DNA from: Lunularia cruciata
Lineage: Eukaryota > Streptophyta > Marchantiopsida > Lunulariales > Lunulariaceae
Direction: 5' to 3'
Length of the DNA: 64,000 nt
NCBI GenBank assembly: GCA_948567375.1
Contig: OX419762.1
Coordinates: forward strand, 11,414,001-11,478,000
Shown: one piece after another, positions 43,413 to 59,476 of the stretch
How the letters are laid out: every line of letters begins with the position of its first letter
Numbering within the stretch: the stretch's first letter is position 1
Translations under genes and position numbers: made by a program
The notes under the pieces: generated by a model
What the model was told of the DNA's origin: nothing
Seen by the model: only the letters and a program-made list of their open reading frames with translations
Databases searched by the model: none

Positions 43413-46400
43413 ATGGGGTCCTCTCGTGAGATAATGATCGGTATGGCTGACATCAAGCTTAAACAGAAGGCCAAGAGCATCTCCGGCCCTCCTGTAAATA
43501 TTCCAATAGTAATCCTACTTCACCTTCTGCTTGCAGCTTCTTTAGCTCGGGCTACAAGCATGCCTGGATTGCATTTAGGGTGAGATTTAGATTGGACCAA
43601 ACCACTGATTTTGCCCTGAATCGTCAATTTTGGGTGCAATGTCGCTTTGTTATGCAATGTAGGATTTGATCATGCTTTGCTCGAGCACTGGATTATTGTG
43701 TGCCAATAGTTTGAAGCGACCGTTGTACTTAGCCTGCACAAGGCTGTGCTGGTGAACAAAGCAACGATGGAGTGAAGGGACCTGCGGCACTGTTGTGTGA
43801 TTCAGTCAAACTTGGAAGAAATCCGCTGAGAAATTTGTCGCGGAGAAATTTGCCGTAGTGATTGATAAAATGTTTTCAAATTCTGCACCGAGGGACTTCG
43901 ACTATGAGGATCTGGCTGCTTTAGTACGCGCTCGAGGAGTGTGATGAACAGATCCTATATTTGTTTCTTGCTGAGGAGCTGTTGTTATCATGGCTAGTGC
44001 TTCTCTTATTCCCAACCAGCTACTTCAAAATTATGCATTCAGCCATAATTCTAGGTCTTTTGACATGAATGCAGAGGGCAAGGCAGAGGAGCAAGACTTT
44101 ATCCTTTCGCCGAACCGGCGTCAGTGCCGAAAACTTCAAGGGGGATGAAGTATTCGAGAAAAAGGTAAATCAGTTAAAGCGTTGACTCTGAGCAGAGACT
44201 TCACCAGGAGTATTAAGTGAACGTAAGAACAGGGAGGGTAAATTTGCTTTGCATTCTGTGTACTGTCGACAGAAGGAATTATTCCCAGATGCCCCTCAAA
44301 ATTTCGATTCCTACGAGTTTCAGTCATTAGTTGGTATTTGCAAGCGGTAGGAGACTCGGGTGGACAACGCCTTGGACGTTTAGTCATCTTGCTGTTTATA
44401 AAAGCTTGCCACAGATGGTTCTCTCGTATAGAAAACTGAGTGCATATACAGGGCCCACCATCTTCATGACCAGAAGTCTCACTGATCTCAAGAGACCGTA
44501 ACTCTGTAAATGGCTGATGGCCTTTGTTTCAAAATAACATTTCGATTGAAGCCAAAAAGCTCTAGTACTACAACTTATCAATATTACGCTGATTTGGACT
44601 GAAGGTATTGATAGTTGCAGTAGTTGTCTTGTGAGATAGGTAGTTGAAAAGAGTGAAGATGCAAAGAGTCGAATTCGTGGCTGTTTCGCCAAGATTTACC
44701 TACTTCAGCATCTGGATGAGGAGCAATCGAACACGGTACAAAGCAACCATAGTTTGTAAACATGAGCTATCGAAACTCTTTCTAATCTTGCAACCTATCC
44801 ACTTCAGAATACGTGTTTTGTGTGCATCTCCAGATTGTCGCTGGGTTGCAGACGCTCATAGATAATAGAATGTGAGGGCACTGTCTTTAATGTGGAATTT
44901 GTGCAATAGATTGTGGACGCGGTGGAAGAAGTCCGTTACATGGAAGGCGAAATTATTATCAATCAAGGAGAACCCGGAGAATACTTTTACATTCTAGAGG
45001 TGGAATCACAATCAGCTCTTACTTTCTGTCCTTTCATACTGCTACCTTCCAATGCGAGATATAAGTTTAATCAGAAATGAGTTCGAAAGAAAACCACTCC
45101 TGCCATTCACACAGATCTTGTTCGCCATTCATTCTCAGGCATTGTGGAGAATTTATAACACTGTTATCTATACAACCAGAAGACTTCTCCATGGATTCAA
45201 TCCAGACTAAACTTTGAAACCTGTTATCAGCAAGGATCAGCTGATGTTTTCGTAAAGCATCCTGGATCCAAATACACAGAGTTGGTGAAGCAGTACTCAG
45301 CTGGAGACTGTTTTGGGGAGCTAGCTCTTTTATACACTGCTCCACGGGCCGCTACTGTGAAGGTCAGTGAGGTCCTGCATAAGTTCAGCTCACTTTGTGC
45401 CTGTTTTTGATCGTTACTTTTTGTCATCCACCAATTTAAAAATTTGTGGACGACAAAATTGGTAGATGACTTACCGGGAGAAACCTTGGTGTGTTTGATG
45501 CAGGCTACCACTGATTGCTTACTCTGGGCAGTTGACAGGTCAACTTTCCGGGCCATATTGATGTCGACAACCAAAGAGAAAAGAGGATTGTACGAGAAGT
45601 TCTTGAAAGACGTCCCTCTTTTGAAGGTTAGAGCACACGGATCCAGCCTAGCATTCTCTTCCTACTTGTCGTCTAGTCAGTTTCGACGGAAAGAAACCTC
45701 AAAACTTAAGGTTCTGGTCCGAGAGGGGTGAGTTCGAATCCCACTGTCAACAGCTCTTAACACTTTTCTTTGACAAAGATCTTTGGGCTTTTTAACACTT
45801 TTGCAAAGTGTCACCCAAGACTGAATCATGACTACTACGTTACTTATAAAAAGATGTAAACCCGCTTGGTAAACGTTTGGAAGTATTCTTTGCCCCATTT
45901 CCAGGTTACTGTCAGTATAGCCCTAAGACAGTAGACTTCTGAATGGCTTCATGTTCTGTTTCAGACTCTTCACAGTTATGAGAGAGCATCCATTGCTGAT
46001 GTTCTTGAACCCGAGTACTTTGGACCTCAGCAGATCATTATCGTCGAAGGAGGAAAGGGAGACAAGTTCTATATGATCGAAGAGGTTAGTACCTTACTAC
46101 AAGGTCGACGCTGTATATTAGTTTGAAGCTTGGTGAACTGACTACTTACTTCCTGTCATGGGAAGTGCTTCTTTTCTGCAGGGAGAGGCAGAGGCCAGAT
46201 CAATGGGCAAGGTGATGATGAGGTACAAACGTGGAGATTATTTTGGGGAGCTGGCTCTGCTCAATGATGCTCCTCGTGCTGCAACAGTTACTGCATTGAC
46301 GAAATGCAAACTCGTATCAATAAATCGCGATCAGTTCAAGGTTTGTTCCCGTTTGAGGGACTCATTCTGTTGAGAGATTTCATGCTTTTTGTGAGTTTAA

Positions 46401-47501
46401 GTGGACATGTTGTCCCACCGTTGAGAAGGAGGCTTAAAGATGTAACTTCAACTTTTTGCTTGAATGAATGGGTGTAGAGAAAGACTCAGGTATGTGAATT
46501 TTGGTCATGAGAAGAGTTTGAATACTTGCGTAGAAAGATTGGTTCATGCACTTTATGATGCTTACATCTAAGAGCTCTCTCGGAGATAAACCTTCGTATG
46601 GTGAGAACGGTGGTTCCCGAGGTCAGTTCTCGGTTCTGACTTTGAAACCCATCTTTTCTGAAGCGTTTGGCACCAAGTATTGCGGAACAAGAGACCACAC
46701 TGATCACTTGCTCTTCCACAGAAAAGATTCCGGTTCACATTGCCAAAGAGATTCTCCGAGAAAATCAGAGAGGCAACATTTAATGAAGCTATCCATTTTT
46801 TCAAGCACCCTTTCAAGCCTGAAGACTTGAAGCTTTTAAGCCTGAAGTCTTGAAGCCTTACATTTTGCCAGGCTGGGTGTGGCTTTCGGGCAGTCGACAT
46901 CATGGAACATTCGCTCCATGATGAAGGTTTCTGCACCGAACTTTGCTCGAGCTGTCGACATCATGGAACATAGGCGTATCCACTTAAAAAGTGTCCAACT
47001 TTGAATTGAGTTGGTAATTGAGAAAGGTCTTCCGCCAGTCTTTCGACTTTGCTTACATGCAGAGGAAAATGATTCTCCATAAAACGATCACTTCCTTCAC
47101 AAGTGGAGGTGTTTGAGAGCGGCTAGACTTAGAAAGACCGACTAATGCGTCCTGAGACGTTAGGATGTCAGGGAGACCAGGAGGCTAGCAAAGTCTACCG
47201 GTAGACGTGAAGGAAGAATTCCTAGGGCCATCTGCCGCAGGTGTAAAGATATAAGGTCTCATGTAAACAATTCTCATCCTTGCAACTGATGTCATCTCAG
47301 AGATTGTTGGGCAAGCTGGAAGATATTTTACACCGCAAGAAGGAAGATTACGAGAAAGGGCACGCAAACGCAGCACTTTCACCCCAGGATGCACCGTTCA
47401 TTCCACCAGAGCTACCCCCAGAAGCATCCCCGACCCATGATCCTTCAACTTCTTCAGCTGTTCCATCTCCTTCCTCGGCCGCTGTACTTACTGCGACATA
47501 A
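43413..47501 (+). CDS. cAMP-dependent protein kinase regulatory subunit
   Basis: This protein binds the kinase catalytic subunit and releases it when cAMP binds. Eight GT-AG exons, all in phase 0, are well supported: 44075-44164, 44640-44735, 44910-44999, 45231-45362, 45504-45626, 45965-46084, 46182-46340 and 47301-47501, giving 336 residues. The first carries the pseudosubstrate FRRTGVSAEN, with Gly at the acceptor position as in type I subunits. Two cyclic-nucleotide domains follow, with phosphate-binding cassettes FGELALLYTAPRAATV and FGELALLNDAPRAATV. Arg-Ala-Ala in both favours cAMP over cGMP. The end, RLLGKLEDILHRK, is the family's terminal helix, followed by a Pro/Ser-rich tail. A likely first exon is 43413-43493 (MGSSREIMIGMADIK, or the inner ATG at 43443). 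A dimerisation exon may lie at about 43820-43925 but is unproven. Confidence 0.92.
45423..45470. repeat. intronic hairpin in the PKA regulatory subunit gene
   Basis: GTCATCCACCAATTT (45423-45437) and AAATTGGTAGATGAC (45456-45470) are inverted repeats matching at 14 of 15 positions, with an 18-base loop. They sit in the intron just before the exon that starts at 45504. Confidence 0.7.
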
Positions 47502-49486
47502 TCTAGTCTGTGGATAACAGCAGCACTGAGCAATGGTCGTTTTCTTTGATAGTCTTTTCGTTCTCATCCAAGTACATCTGCTCAGACACAAGGTCCTGAC
47601 AGGAAAAATCATCCGAATCGAACACGATTGGTTCCTCTGCGGGAAGAAGATATTTAGGTGAACTTCATATATCTGAAAAGCTGTGGTCCCTGGCTGAGAT
47701 TTGACATTGAGTTCAAAACTATAGAAGTTGACTAGGAAACTACAAGCGTAGTGGGATGAAAGAAGAAGAGGCACGGGCGGAACACACACAGCACAAGCGT
47801 GAGCACGAGTCTATGCCAGTCTTGAGATTATTCATGTCTACCTTGGATTCCACCTGCCGAGAATGAAGTTCAGAGCCTCATTAGGCTAGAGTCGATCGTC
47901 ATCATCGTAAATAGACAGTAAATCTTAAGTGATTCAAACTGGGGAATCACTTGAGAGCTATTTCGTGTGCACTGTCCCATACAGGCAAAGTGTACGTGCT
48001 ATGCAAGTCGCGTTCAAACCACACGACTTGCATAGCTCAGACGTGCTGTAGGGCAGATTCCTGAACCGGAGACTATGGGGCTCAGCACCATTTTAACCCC
48101 TTTGTCCTTTCCTGTAAAGCTTGATGGAGCCTATCAGACCTCACTCTTCTCTTCCTTACTTTGTGATGTATTTGTTGAACAATTAACGCCATTTGTTTTT
48201 CGTCCTTCCAAACCTTCTACTTTACTTTTCATAGTGAAACTACTAAACTCAAAAATAAACAAAATTTTGCTCAAATGAAACAAAGGTTGGTCATCACCAT
48301 TACTTGGAACAAAATATACATTTTACATTTCAATAATTCCAATATATATAAATAAATCATTCATGATCGTAAAATTTTCGTTATCTAATGTATATTGCGA
48401 AGGATGTATTAAGTCCCAGATATTAAGACAAATTTACAACTTACAAGTGTAGTTATCAACTTGTATAAAAGGATAATTCTAATGACTAAGTATGTAAAGC
48501 TCCTAAATATTTGTTTTTTTGGTGAGAGAAACACCAACTACAATAATATTTAATGATAGTGATAGGGACGAGTCACTGGTTTGCTCGCCTAATCTTCAAA
48601 ATATTATTGCACAGAGCTATTTATATATCCTTTAGTATGACATATAACACCTATTTAGGTAAGTCTCTATTTTGGTTATACCTTTTATTAGTGGCTAGAA
48701 CTGTACAGTACATATGAGCATATCTAAGTTTTCTCTTCTTTTCTCAGTAATTAACAATATAATTTTCTTGTCTTCACATGCAGTCGCGTTTTTCTCTTTG
48801 TGCTAAAGAGGTTCGCATTTACCAAATTAGTCACTCTTCATGGCGCTTCACACAATTAGATAAGTCTTGGAGTTGGTAAAACTATTTGCCCACGAATATT
48901 AGTGGATTTTGAAATTCTTGACTACAATGCATTCACGTGTGATTCCGTCTTCGACTGGTAAAGTCTATCAAACTCGCAGTTTTGCAAATTTGTACTCAGA
49001 AAAAGATGCTTCATTCTCCAATTTTAGTGAACTGTGCAGAAATTCGCAGCAGAAATTATTTTTAGGATTAAAATGGCTACATTTAGTGCAAAGTTAAAAC
49101 CTGCAAAGAACGCATTGCTAGAAAAGAGTAATTTCTAGTTGCTAAAGAAAGATGTTAGCATTGAATTGACGCGTTCGACAGTCAGGTTGTGAGTCTAGAC
49201 GCAGGTAGATAAAAGCATAAATCTCAAATACACGCAAAGAGAGAAGGACCGTATTCATGTCAACTAGGAGAAGGGACGACTAGACAGACCTCTCAGAAGT
49301 TCCTACCAAAGCTCCAGATTTAGGACTCGAACTTGTGGGTCTCTTTACTCGTCCATCTCTTTACTCAATTTTACAGTATATCCAGATGCAGTAAATTCTG
49401 ACATTATGAGCATCTTCAAAATCTACAATTACAAGGCTCTCAAAAATAATTTTATGGGGACGCAGTTCCCAATCGCTAGGTCGATT
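47502..49486. other. intergenic between convergent genes
   Basis: The PKA regulatory subunit gene ends on the left and the cysteine synthase gene ends on the right, tail to tail, so both 3' untranslated regions and terminators lie here. The middle (48280-48560) is very AT-rich. Open frames of about 60 codons have no recognisable content. Confidence 0.5.
47998..48036. repeat. perfect 13-bp hairpin between convergent genes
   Basis: GCTATGCAAGTCG (47998-48010) and CGACTTGCATAGC (48024-48036) are exact inverted repeats around a 13-base loop. The place, about 500 bases past the PKA regulatory subunit stop, suits a 3'-end or small-RNA hairpin, but no function is shown. Confidence 0.8.
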
Positions 49487-53156
<3,670 letters not shown>

Positions 53157-54900
53157 CTCTAGACCTGCCAACAATTCACACCTTCAGCCGCTAAATTGAT
53201 CTAACCATGAAACGGTCCATAACACTGCGAACCAACATCCTCCACTCCGAAGATAATTCTCTGTTTCTCTAAACCCTGGCAAAAACCATACGAGTCCCAT
53301 CCAGCCAACCACATGTAGGACCTCCGACTTAAACCAAGACTAAACCTACAAATACTAGTCCATCGGAATCCAGAACTTACCCTCCAAAGCTGCTAAACCT
53401 ATCACAGAGTCCCCGTCACCATACTACAACATCCGAAGCAGACTCACAACTAGATTCAATCATAATTGCAGAGCTCAAGTAATCGAAACCAGACCATTCG
53501 TTCGTCCATTCACGCATTCATTTTCCATTATACACAGTGCCCCGATTCTAACCCTTCCTCAACCAGAACATCCCCTCAGACAATTAAAAGTCGTACAGTC
53601 GACATCCAAAACCCCAAGCAAACATTCTCACGTCGAAACCAGACCAGACACGAAACTCAGCATAAATTGCCCTCGACAATTCGGTCCAATGGATACCTGG
53701 TAAAAGAGAAACCTGACGATGACCTCAAGATCCCCGACTCTCGTTGTCGTCGAGATCTCCTCAAACTTCAGTCTGTACCTGTGAAATCATACGACAGCGG
53801 GCAGACAAGAGCGAAAGGACTCTTCTTCTAAGTTTTCACGGGGGAGAGTTCGTCTCATCGGGTCGTGCCGCGGCAGCGCTGAGGATTTTGGATCCCAAGG
53901 ATTTGCCTCTTCCACATCAGGAAGGGATCCGTCCTACAGGTAGTAGTAACGCAGTAACTTTTCATCATTTGCTTCCTGGGAATATTCTCCAGAAGTTATG
54001 GACGCTAAAGATTTGCCGTAAAGTAACAGTTCAGGTACTCACTCGTTAATAGGTCTAACAAATCTTGGTCGAGAACCTTATCAGAATGTCCAGTAGCTGC
54101 CGTTGATTTAATTTTATGCGTCTCGTCGATTTAATTTTAATTGATGGTCATATCCAGGTAATAAACCAGCCGGTATTTCTTTCCGGATTGACGTAGGGAA
54201 CGTTGAGGTAAGGTTCGAGGATATCCAGTGTAGAATCTCGATCGGTTGTCCGTCGATATTTGATCCAGCGACTGGTGGAAATGTCCGACTGGATCATCAC
54301 GGTGAAAAGAGCTGCTTGAAAGTTACTTGGGTACATGCATGCATCAAGTACCGGTGCGCAAGCGCTGACTGGAAGCTTGACCCGACGGTTTATCTATCAG
54401 ATCTGGCGTTTTCCTTCGGTCAGTGCCGAGATCCAGATAACAAAGCCGGATGTCCCACTCCCGACTTTGTCCAAGTGTCTTCAGTCGTCGTTAGCCCCCT
54501 AATTGTGTCGTGCAACGCGTTCAGACCGCCAGTCTAGATCCGCCGCCAACTGCGTGGGCTGTTTCATCGGAATATTGACTCGGATGTCGCAAGTTGCTAC
54601 GTTCCCACTAAACTTAGAGGTGAGATTATAGTTTGGCGTTGCCCTATAAGTTTCGCTTCTTAGCCACGTTGACAAGGCCCTTAATTCGGCGTTTATGAAT
54701 CTTAAATGAACCCGCCTGCACCTTCCCCAGTACAGGATGAGTAATGTCTTGTCGTTTATGTAGGTGAATTTTGGCATCCTTCCGCCGGATCCTCTAAAAT
54801 GAAGATAAAGGATAAAGACCAAGTATGATAGGAGAGAATCAAAATCAAAAAATGCAGTGACACAAACAATAAAAACAAATGAAATCAGAAAATGGGCAAG
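53157..54900. other. promoter side of cysteine synthase and gene-island edge
   Basis: The first several hundred bases are the 5' flank of the minus-strand cysteine synthase gene. Open frames of 60-147 codons on both strands carry no known motif. Base composition shifts at about 54800 from moderate GC to the AT-rich repeat block on the right, which marks the edge of the gene island. Confidence 0.45.
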
Positions 54901-56035
54901 AATATAGACCTCGCAAGCGTAGATCATAAATATGAATTGCACAATCTTATTTTAGATCAAAGAAATCGCTAGAAACAAGCTAATAAAATAGAATATCTAC
55001 TTGATCGCAATAACCTAGAGCTTCATTCCAACAGCGATGATGCTATATGTTTTCATGTGGATAAACTTTGCTCAACCTCATGCACAATGCACTATAGAAA
55101 TATAATTCATAAAAAATGTCATATATCAACTCTAGAGAGTTTATTTATTTCTTCGTTTCAATAGGCAATTGTGAGTACACATAAAGAAAGTCATACACAA
55201 TCTCTAGAGTACTATAATTAGTCAAAACAGAATCATTATACTTACTCAACCTACATTACTCTAGCACCATAGAATCCTGATTATATATACAAATTCTTCC
55301 GCTTATAGTTCAATAGGTTAAAGCAATAAAAGTGAACTCTTTAAAGCTCCAACTCAAGGTATACCTTTTCTTGCAAAGACTAGAAGTCTAGCTTTAAGGG
55401 CACACACAGCACAGCAGAAATGGCAGTTCTAATAATGCCTAAATATACAAATGCTACTACTAAGTAATTATTAATGACTACTAACACAAATACCATCATC
55501 AAATGGAGCATCTTAGCAAACTAACTAAGGCGTTACACTTGATGAGATAATTATCATACATATATACATAGGCACACAACATACATTGTTATCAACATAT
55601 ATCATTATAAACATCATACATTGTAAAAGCACAACTCATATAGAAAGCTATACACAAACTCTAAAGCACCACAATTATTCCCTCTAATGGGTCTTAGTGT
55701 GCCATCTGGTTCCTCTAACTTTAAATAGCCATCTACTATGTGTATATCATAATCCCTATTTTACTTGACTGTTAATTGTAAATGAAATTTGTATTGAAAG
55801 AAGGACTAACTAGCTAAACATCAAGTATAACAAAGACATAACCACTACCCTTGAGGAAACATCACAAGGAGAGGAGTCAAACTTAATGGTTGGTTTCAAT
55901 TTTAGTTTTTTCAATGCTTGTAAATATCCATAAAATATTTTACAATGAATGGAGTTTTATAGCATTAGACTATTGGAATAAAGATGAAGAATATCATACA
56001 CTTGAACCCTTGCTTTGGTGGTGGAATTTTTCACA
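54901..56035. other. AT-rich repeat-like DNA
   Basis: No gene or element domain is recognised. Many short A/T-rich direct words (CATACA, ATCATTATAAACAT) recur, and no frame is long enough to interpret. Confidence 0.4.
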
Positions 56036-56039
56036 CAAT

Positions 56040-56460
56040 TCTAGATATTAGTGATGTAGACTACAATGTATTTGGAGCTATGAATTTTCTTTAAACATCT
56101 TTTGAGAGGTGGATAGTAAAGCATTTAGACAAACTCACTTGGATGAATTTTTTTGTTGCAATGGCTCTATACAGGTTTGGGCATCATGGAATGGTATGTC
56201 AATAGCTCAAGGGTGAACATTTTGGGTACAAGAACATTTTGGGCATGATTGACTATTAAATTCATTGAGCAAGTCATGATATCAATTGTATCAATCCTAA
56301 GGAAGGAGGTGAAATGGCCCAATAGAGAAGAGAGAATGAAAATTTCTTTGATATTTGCCCGGAAAGGTTTTCAAAAGTGTGTGGGATTAGAGGACGACAC
56401 TTCTTCTTCCCTTAGCTCAAAAACCAAAAACTGATGGAGAAATATATTTAAGCTGCAAGT
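56040..56460 (+). pseudogene. PIF/Harbinger-type transposase relic
   Basis: This is the middle of a DDE transposase of the HARBI1 type. Adjoining plus-strand frames read FVAMALYRFGHHGM (about 56150), then VKWPNREERMKISLIFARKG (56307-56366) and KCVGLEDD, then KPKTDGEIYL (about 56423). These correspond in order to the family landmarks for LG.YG, a WP..EER helix and GF..C.G.IDGT. The first catalytic Asp region reads GLEDDTS where GAIDGTH is usual. The two frames differ, so there is at least one frameshift near 56235, and a stop follows the last block. Terminal inverted repeats were not found. It is a dead fragment. Confidence 0.5.
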
Positions 56461-56925
56461 GATTCTGTCCCACAATTAGATAAGTAGTATATGACGGTTA
56501 AAGGATAATAAAACACTTTGACATAGTTAACGTAGTGTTATATGAAAGTTCTTTATCGTGAAGATATGTCTCTCTTGCTTTATTAGTTTTCTCTTTGAGT
56601 TATTATACTTGAGTTCATATGCATTGAGTTTTCATAGAGTTTTCATTGAGTTTTCATTGAGTTTTCATTATGGTGGTTATTAAACAAAGATGTCGGGATT
56701 ATGTAATGGCATGGTATGCTTTAGGAGATCTACAATTTGGTCAAAGTTAAATCACCAAGTGGAGTGTAATTTAAATGATAGCACATAATATTTATTAGGG
56801 GATTTAGATTATGTACCCATGTGTCACCTTGTACACTCTTTCAAACAAGCATGCTTACAAGAGAAGGCTGATTTGAACCAATCAGATGTTTGTACACAAG
56901 TAGTCAATAAATTTGAATGGGAGTG

Positions 56926-57220
56926 TTGAAAGCCCAATGGCATTTGCTAAGAGAAATAAAGAGTTCAGTCAAATGACCTATCTAGGAAGTGACCTTCTTG
57001 TTGAAGTGGGTTAGAGTTTGTATAATTCTACACAAATTTGTATGCTATTGTAATCAATAAAGAAATTCATGTTTGTTATATGAAGTCTCAAGTCTAAATT
57101 TTGTCTAGAAAGGGAGATGGATTTGTTAATCCAAGACAATAAACTTTGTATTCTAATAAATAAAGAAATTCATGTGTTGGATATGAAATATAAAGTCTCA
57201 AGTCTCACTCTGTGTGGAAT
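56926..57220 (+). mobile_element. copia-type LTR, 5' part
   Basis: A purine tract GAATGGGAG leads into TGTTGAAAGCCC at about 56926, the classic junction between the 3' end of a copia internal region and its 3' LTR. The following 150 bases include polyadenylation-like AATAAAG. The words AATAAAGAAATTCATG and GAAGTCTCAAGTC recur about 105 bases later, so part of the LTR is duplicated. The right end is not resolved, and the element's pol region is not seen to its left. Confidence 0.5.
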
Positions 57221-57679
57221 TTAGTATGCAAAATATGCATGCAAGTATTATCCCAAGCCAATATGCACAAGAATAAAAGTATACAAGGGGTATCATACTT
57301 GGGACTTGGGACTATGAGAGTGACAATCCACCACGGGATAATGGATACCATACCTTGGATGCGTGAGAAACACATGGGATACAAGTATGAGATGATGCAT
57401 AAGAGCAATGAAGAGGTGTATCAATTATCAAAATCCAGAGGGAAATTATTATTTTTGGTTGTTATAGAGTATACACAACATGTGTTGGTATGAAGTTTAG
57501 GTGAGAATATTATGGTGGATTTGCAAGGCCAAAAGGATATAGTTTTAGTGTTAGGGTTGAATGAGTTTCAAGGTCTATGGTGAGAATTTGGCATTGGTAA
57601 ACCATTAATATATGTATTTAGAAGTATGTTTGGATATATATTCTAGACATGGTTGCTAGTATAAATTTAAGGTAGTAGA

Positions 57680-58430
57680 AGGTTTAGAACCTCATAAAAT
57701 TAAGAGATAATTAGAGTGCTAAAGAAAAAAGTTGAAGGAGTGGGATTTAGATAGAGTGTGAGAATGGAGTTTGACTTAATAATGGGAGAAAGGAGGGAAA
57801 AGCAAAGAAATGTACAATACATTGTGAGCATAAGGGAGAAAATCAAGAGTACCAAGTCAAAACTAAGAATTCAAAAGAGTAAGAGGTAGAAATTTGAGTG
57901 ATAAGAAGAAGCAATTGTGAATTCATAAGTGGTTTTATTGATGGAGATATAAAAAACCAATGAAAAGAAAGGGAGGAAATCAAGAGTTCAAAACTAAAGG
58001 AAGGAAATCAAGCAAGAAAGAATGATAAAATTGGGAGATGGGAATATATTGCAAGTTCAAAATGGGAGTTTAAGGAGATCAAGTGATAGAAAAAATATCA
58101 AATCAAGAGAAGTAGGAGAGAGGTAAAGTTTGACATAGTAAGAAACAAGAAAGAGATTGCTTGAGCTCAAAAATAGAGAATAGTTTTAGTATGAGAGCAA
58201 CTAGGAAATGAGAGCAAAAGAGCAAGTGAAAATAGGAAGTAGAGAAAGAATTGGAGAAAATTGGGGTGAGGGAAAGCAAAAGAGGAAGAGAAAATCAAAA
58301 GGAGTAAAGAATCAAGAGAAAATTGAAAGGTGTAGAGAGAGAACTATACAACATTTTCAACAAAAAATTGAGAAAATTGAGATGGAGAATAGTGAGTTGA
58401 GAGATGGTTGTTTTTTATATGAATAAGTGG
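57680..58430 (+). other. long purine-rich strand
   Basis: For about 750 bases the plus strand is dominated by A and G (runs such as GGAGAAAGGAGGGAAAAGCAAAG). Its translation is accordingly rich in Lys, Glu and Arg, and one stretch (58208-58426) is open for 72 codons with a coiled-coil look. A decayed coiled-coil ORF of an element or a simple purine tract are both possible. Confidence 0.45.
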
Positions 58431-58919
58431 TGAAAGAAGAATACATGGAGGAAACACAAGAGTAGCCTTGAATCATTTAATTTCACATTGCAATAGATTA
58501 TATGACTTATATCAAGTGGTGTTCAAAGACAAAACCAAATTAAAAGTGTAGCTAAAGCAACTTGAGAAACCAATCTTGATGTACTAAAATTGCCATTTCT
58601 ATCAAGTATCCTTGATCATATGTGAATCCATAAATCATCACTCACTAAATTTGTAGAATTTTGATGAATTATTGAAGTTGAATTGCTTCATGAATGCTCA
58701 AATTGTTGAAAGTTAATAAAATAAATTTTAGAACTATTTCTCATGTAGGCCGTGCTAACCCAAATATTTTTAGGAAAATCAATCTTGAGATACTCCATCA
58801 ATAGGAAATCATATACACTATTAAATAAATAGTGAAGAAAATCATGATAAAAAGTGGTTCACTTCTTGTCATGGAAGCGACATCCCCTGCCAAACAATCT
58901 CAGCACTTTATTAATTGTA

Positions 58920-58920
<1 letters not shown>

Positions 58921-58990
<70 letters not shown>
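58921..58990. repeat. (TA)n microsatellite
   Basis: Thirty-five uninterrupted TA dinucleotides. Confidence 0.97.
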
Positions 58991-58993
<3 letters not shown>

Positions 58994-59476
58994 ACTCATC
59001 ACTTTCATCCTCTTGGACTCTTGAATGTTTACCACTCAACGTGTATCATCAATATTGTCTTCTTGCATACTTGATTGATTACCATATTATCCCTATGACT
59101 TTAAGACATATTATGCTCTTGGTTGAAGCAGACATCAATGCAACCACTCATCATAACTTCAATAGCAAGCCAAACACAACAATCTCTGCCCTTTGCTTGT
59201 CTCAACCATATTATCCCAAAGAGCAACATCTATTGTTGAGCAAGTTCATGCATAACTTGAAATTTTCAACATGAATAACTTTGGTTAACATATTAGTTGT
59301 ATTAACCTTCTATGTGTATCTTTGCAAATTAATCTCACCATTTGTCACAACTTCCTTGATAAAATGATATCTCATAAAATGATAGCTTTGTCCTTGAATG
59401 ACATACTTGATTCTTGGCCAAGTGAATAGCACTTTGGCTACCACAATAAAGTTTGGACTTCATTTTTGGGAGTGTT

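Noticed and set aside
43413-47501. A cGMP-dependent kinase or a cyclic-nucleotide-gated channel
   Set aside because: There is no kinase domain or membrane segments. A type I pseudosubstrate precedes the two cyclic-nucleotide domains, and both cassettes have the Ala that favours cAMP.
54499-54942. 147-codon minus-strand frame with several hydrophobic stretches
   Set aside because: It straddles the composition border at about 54800. Its hydrophobic part is simply translated AT-rich DNA, and no motif or splice support is seen.
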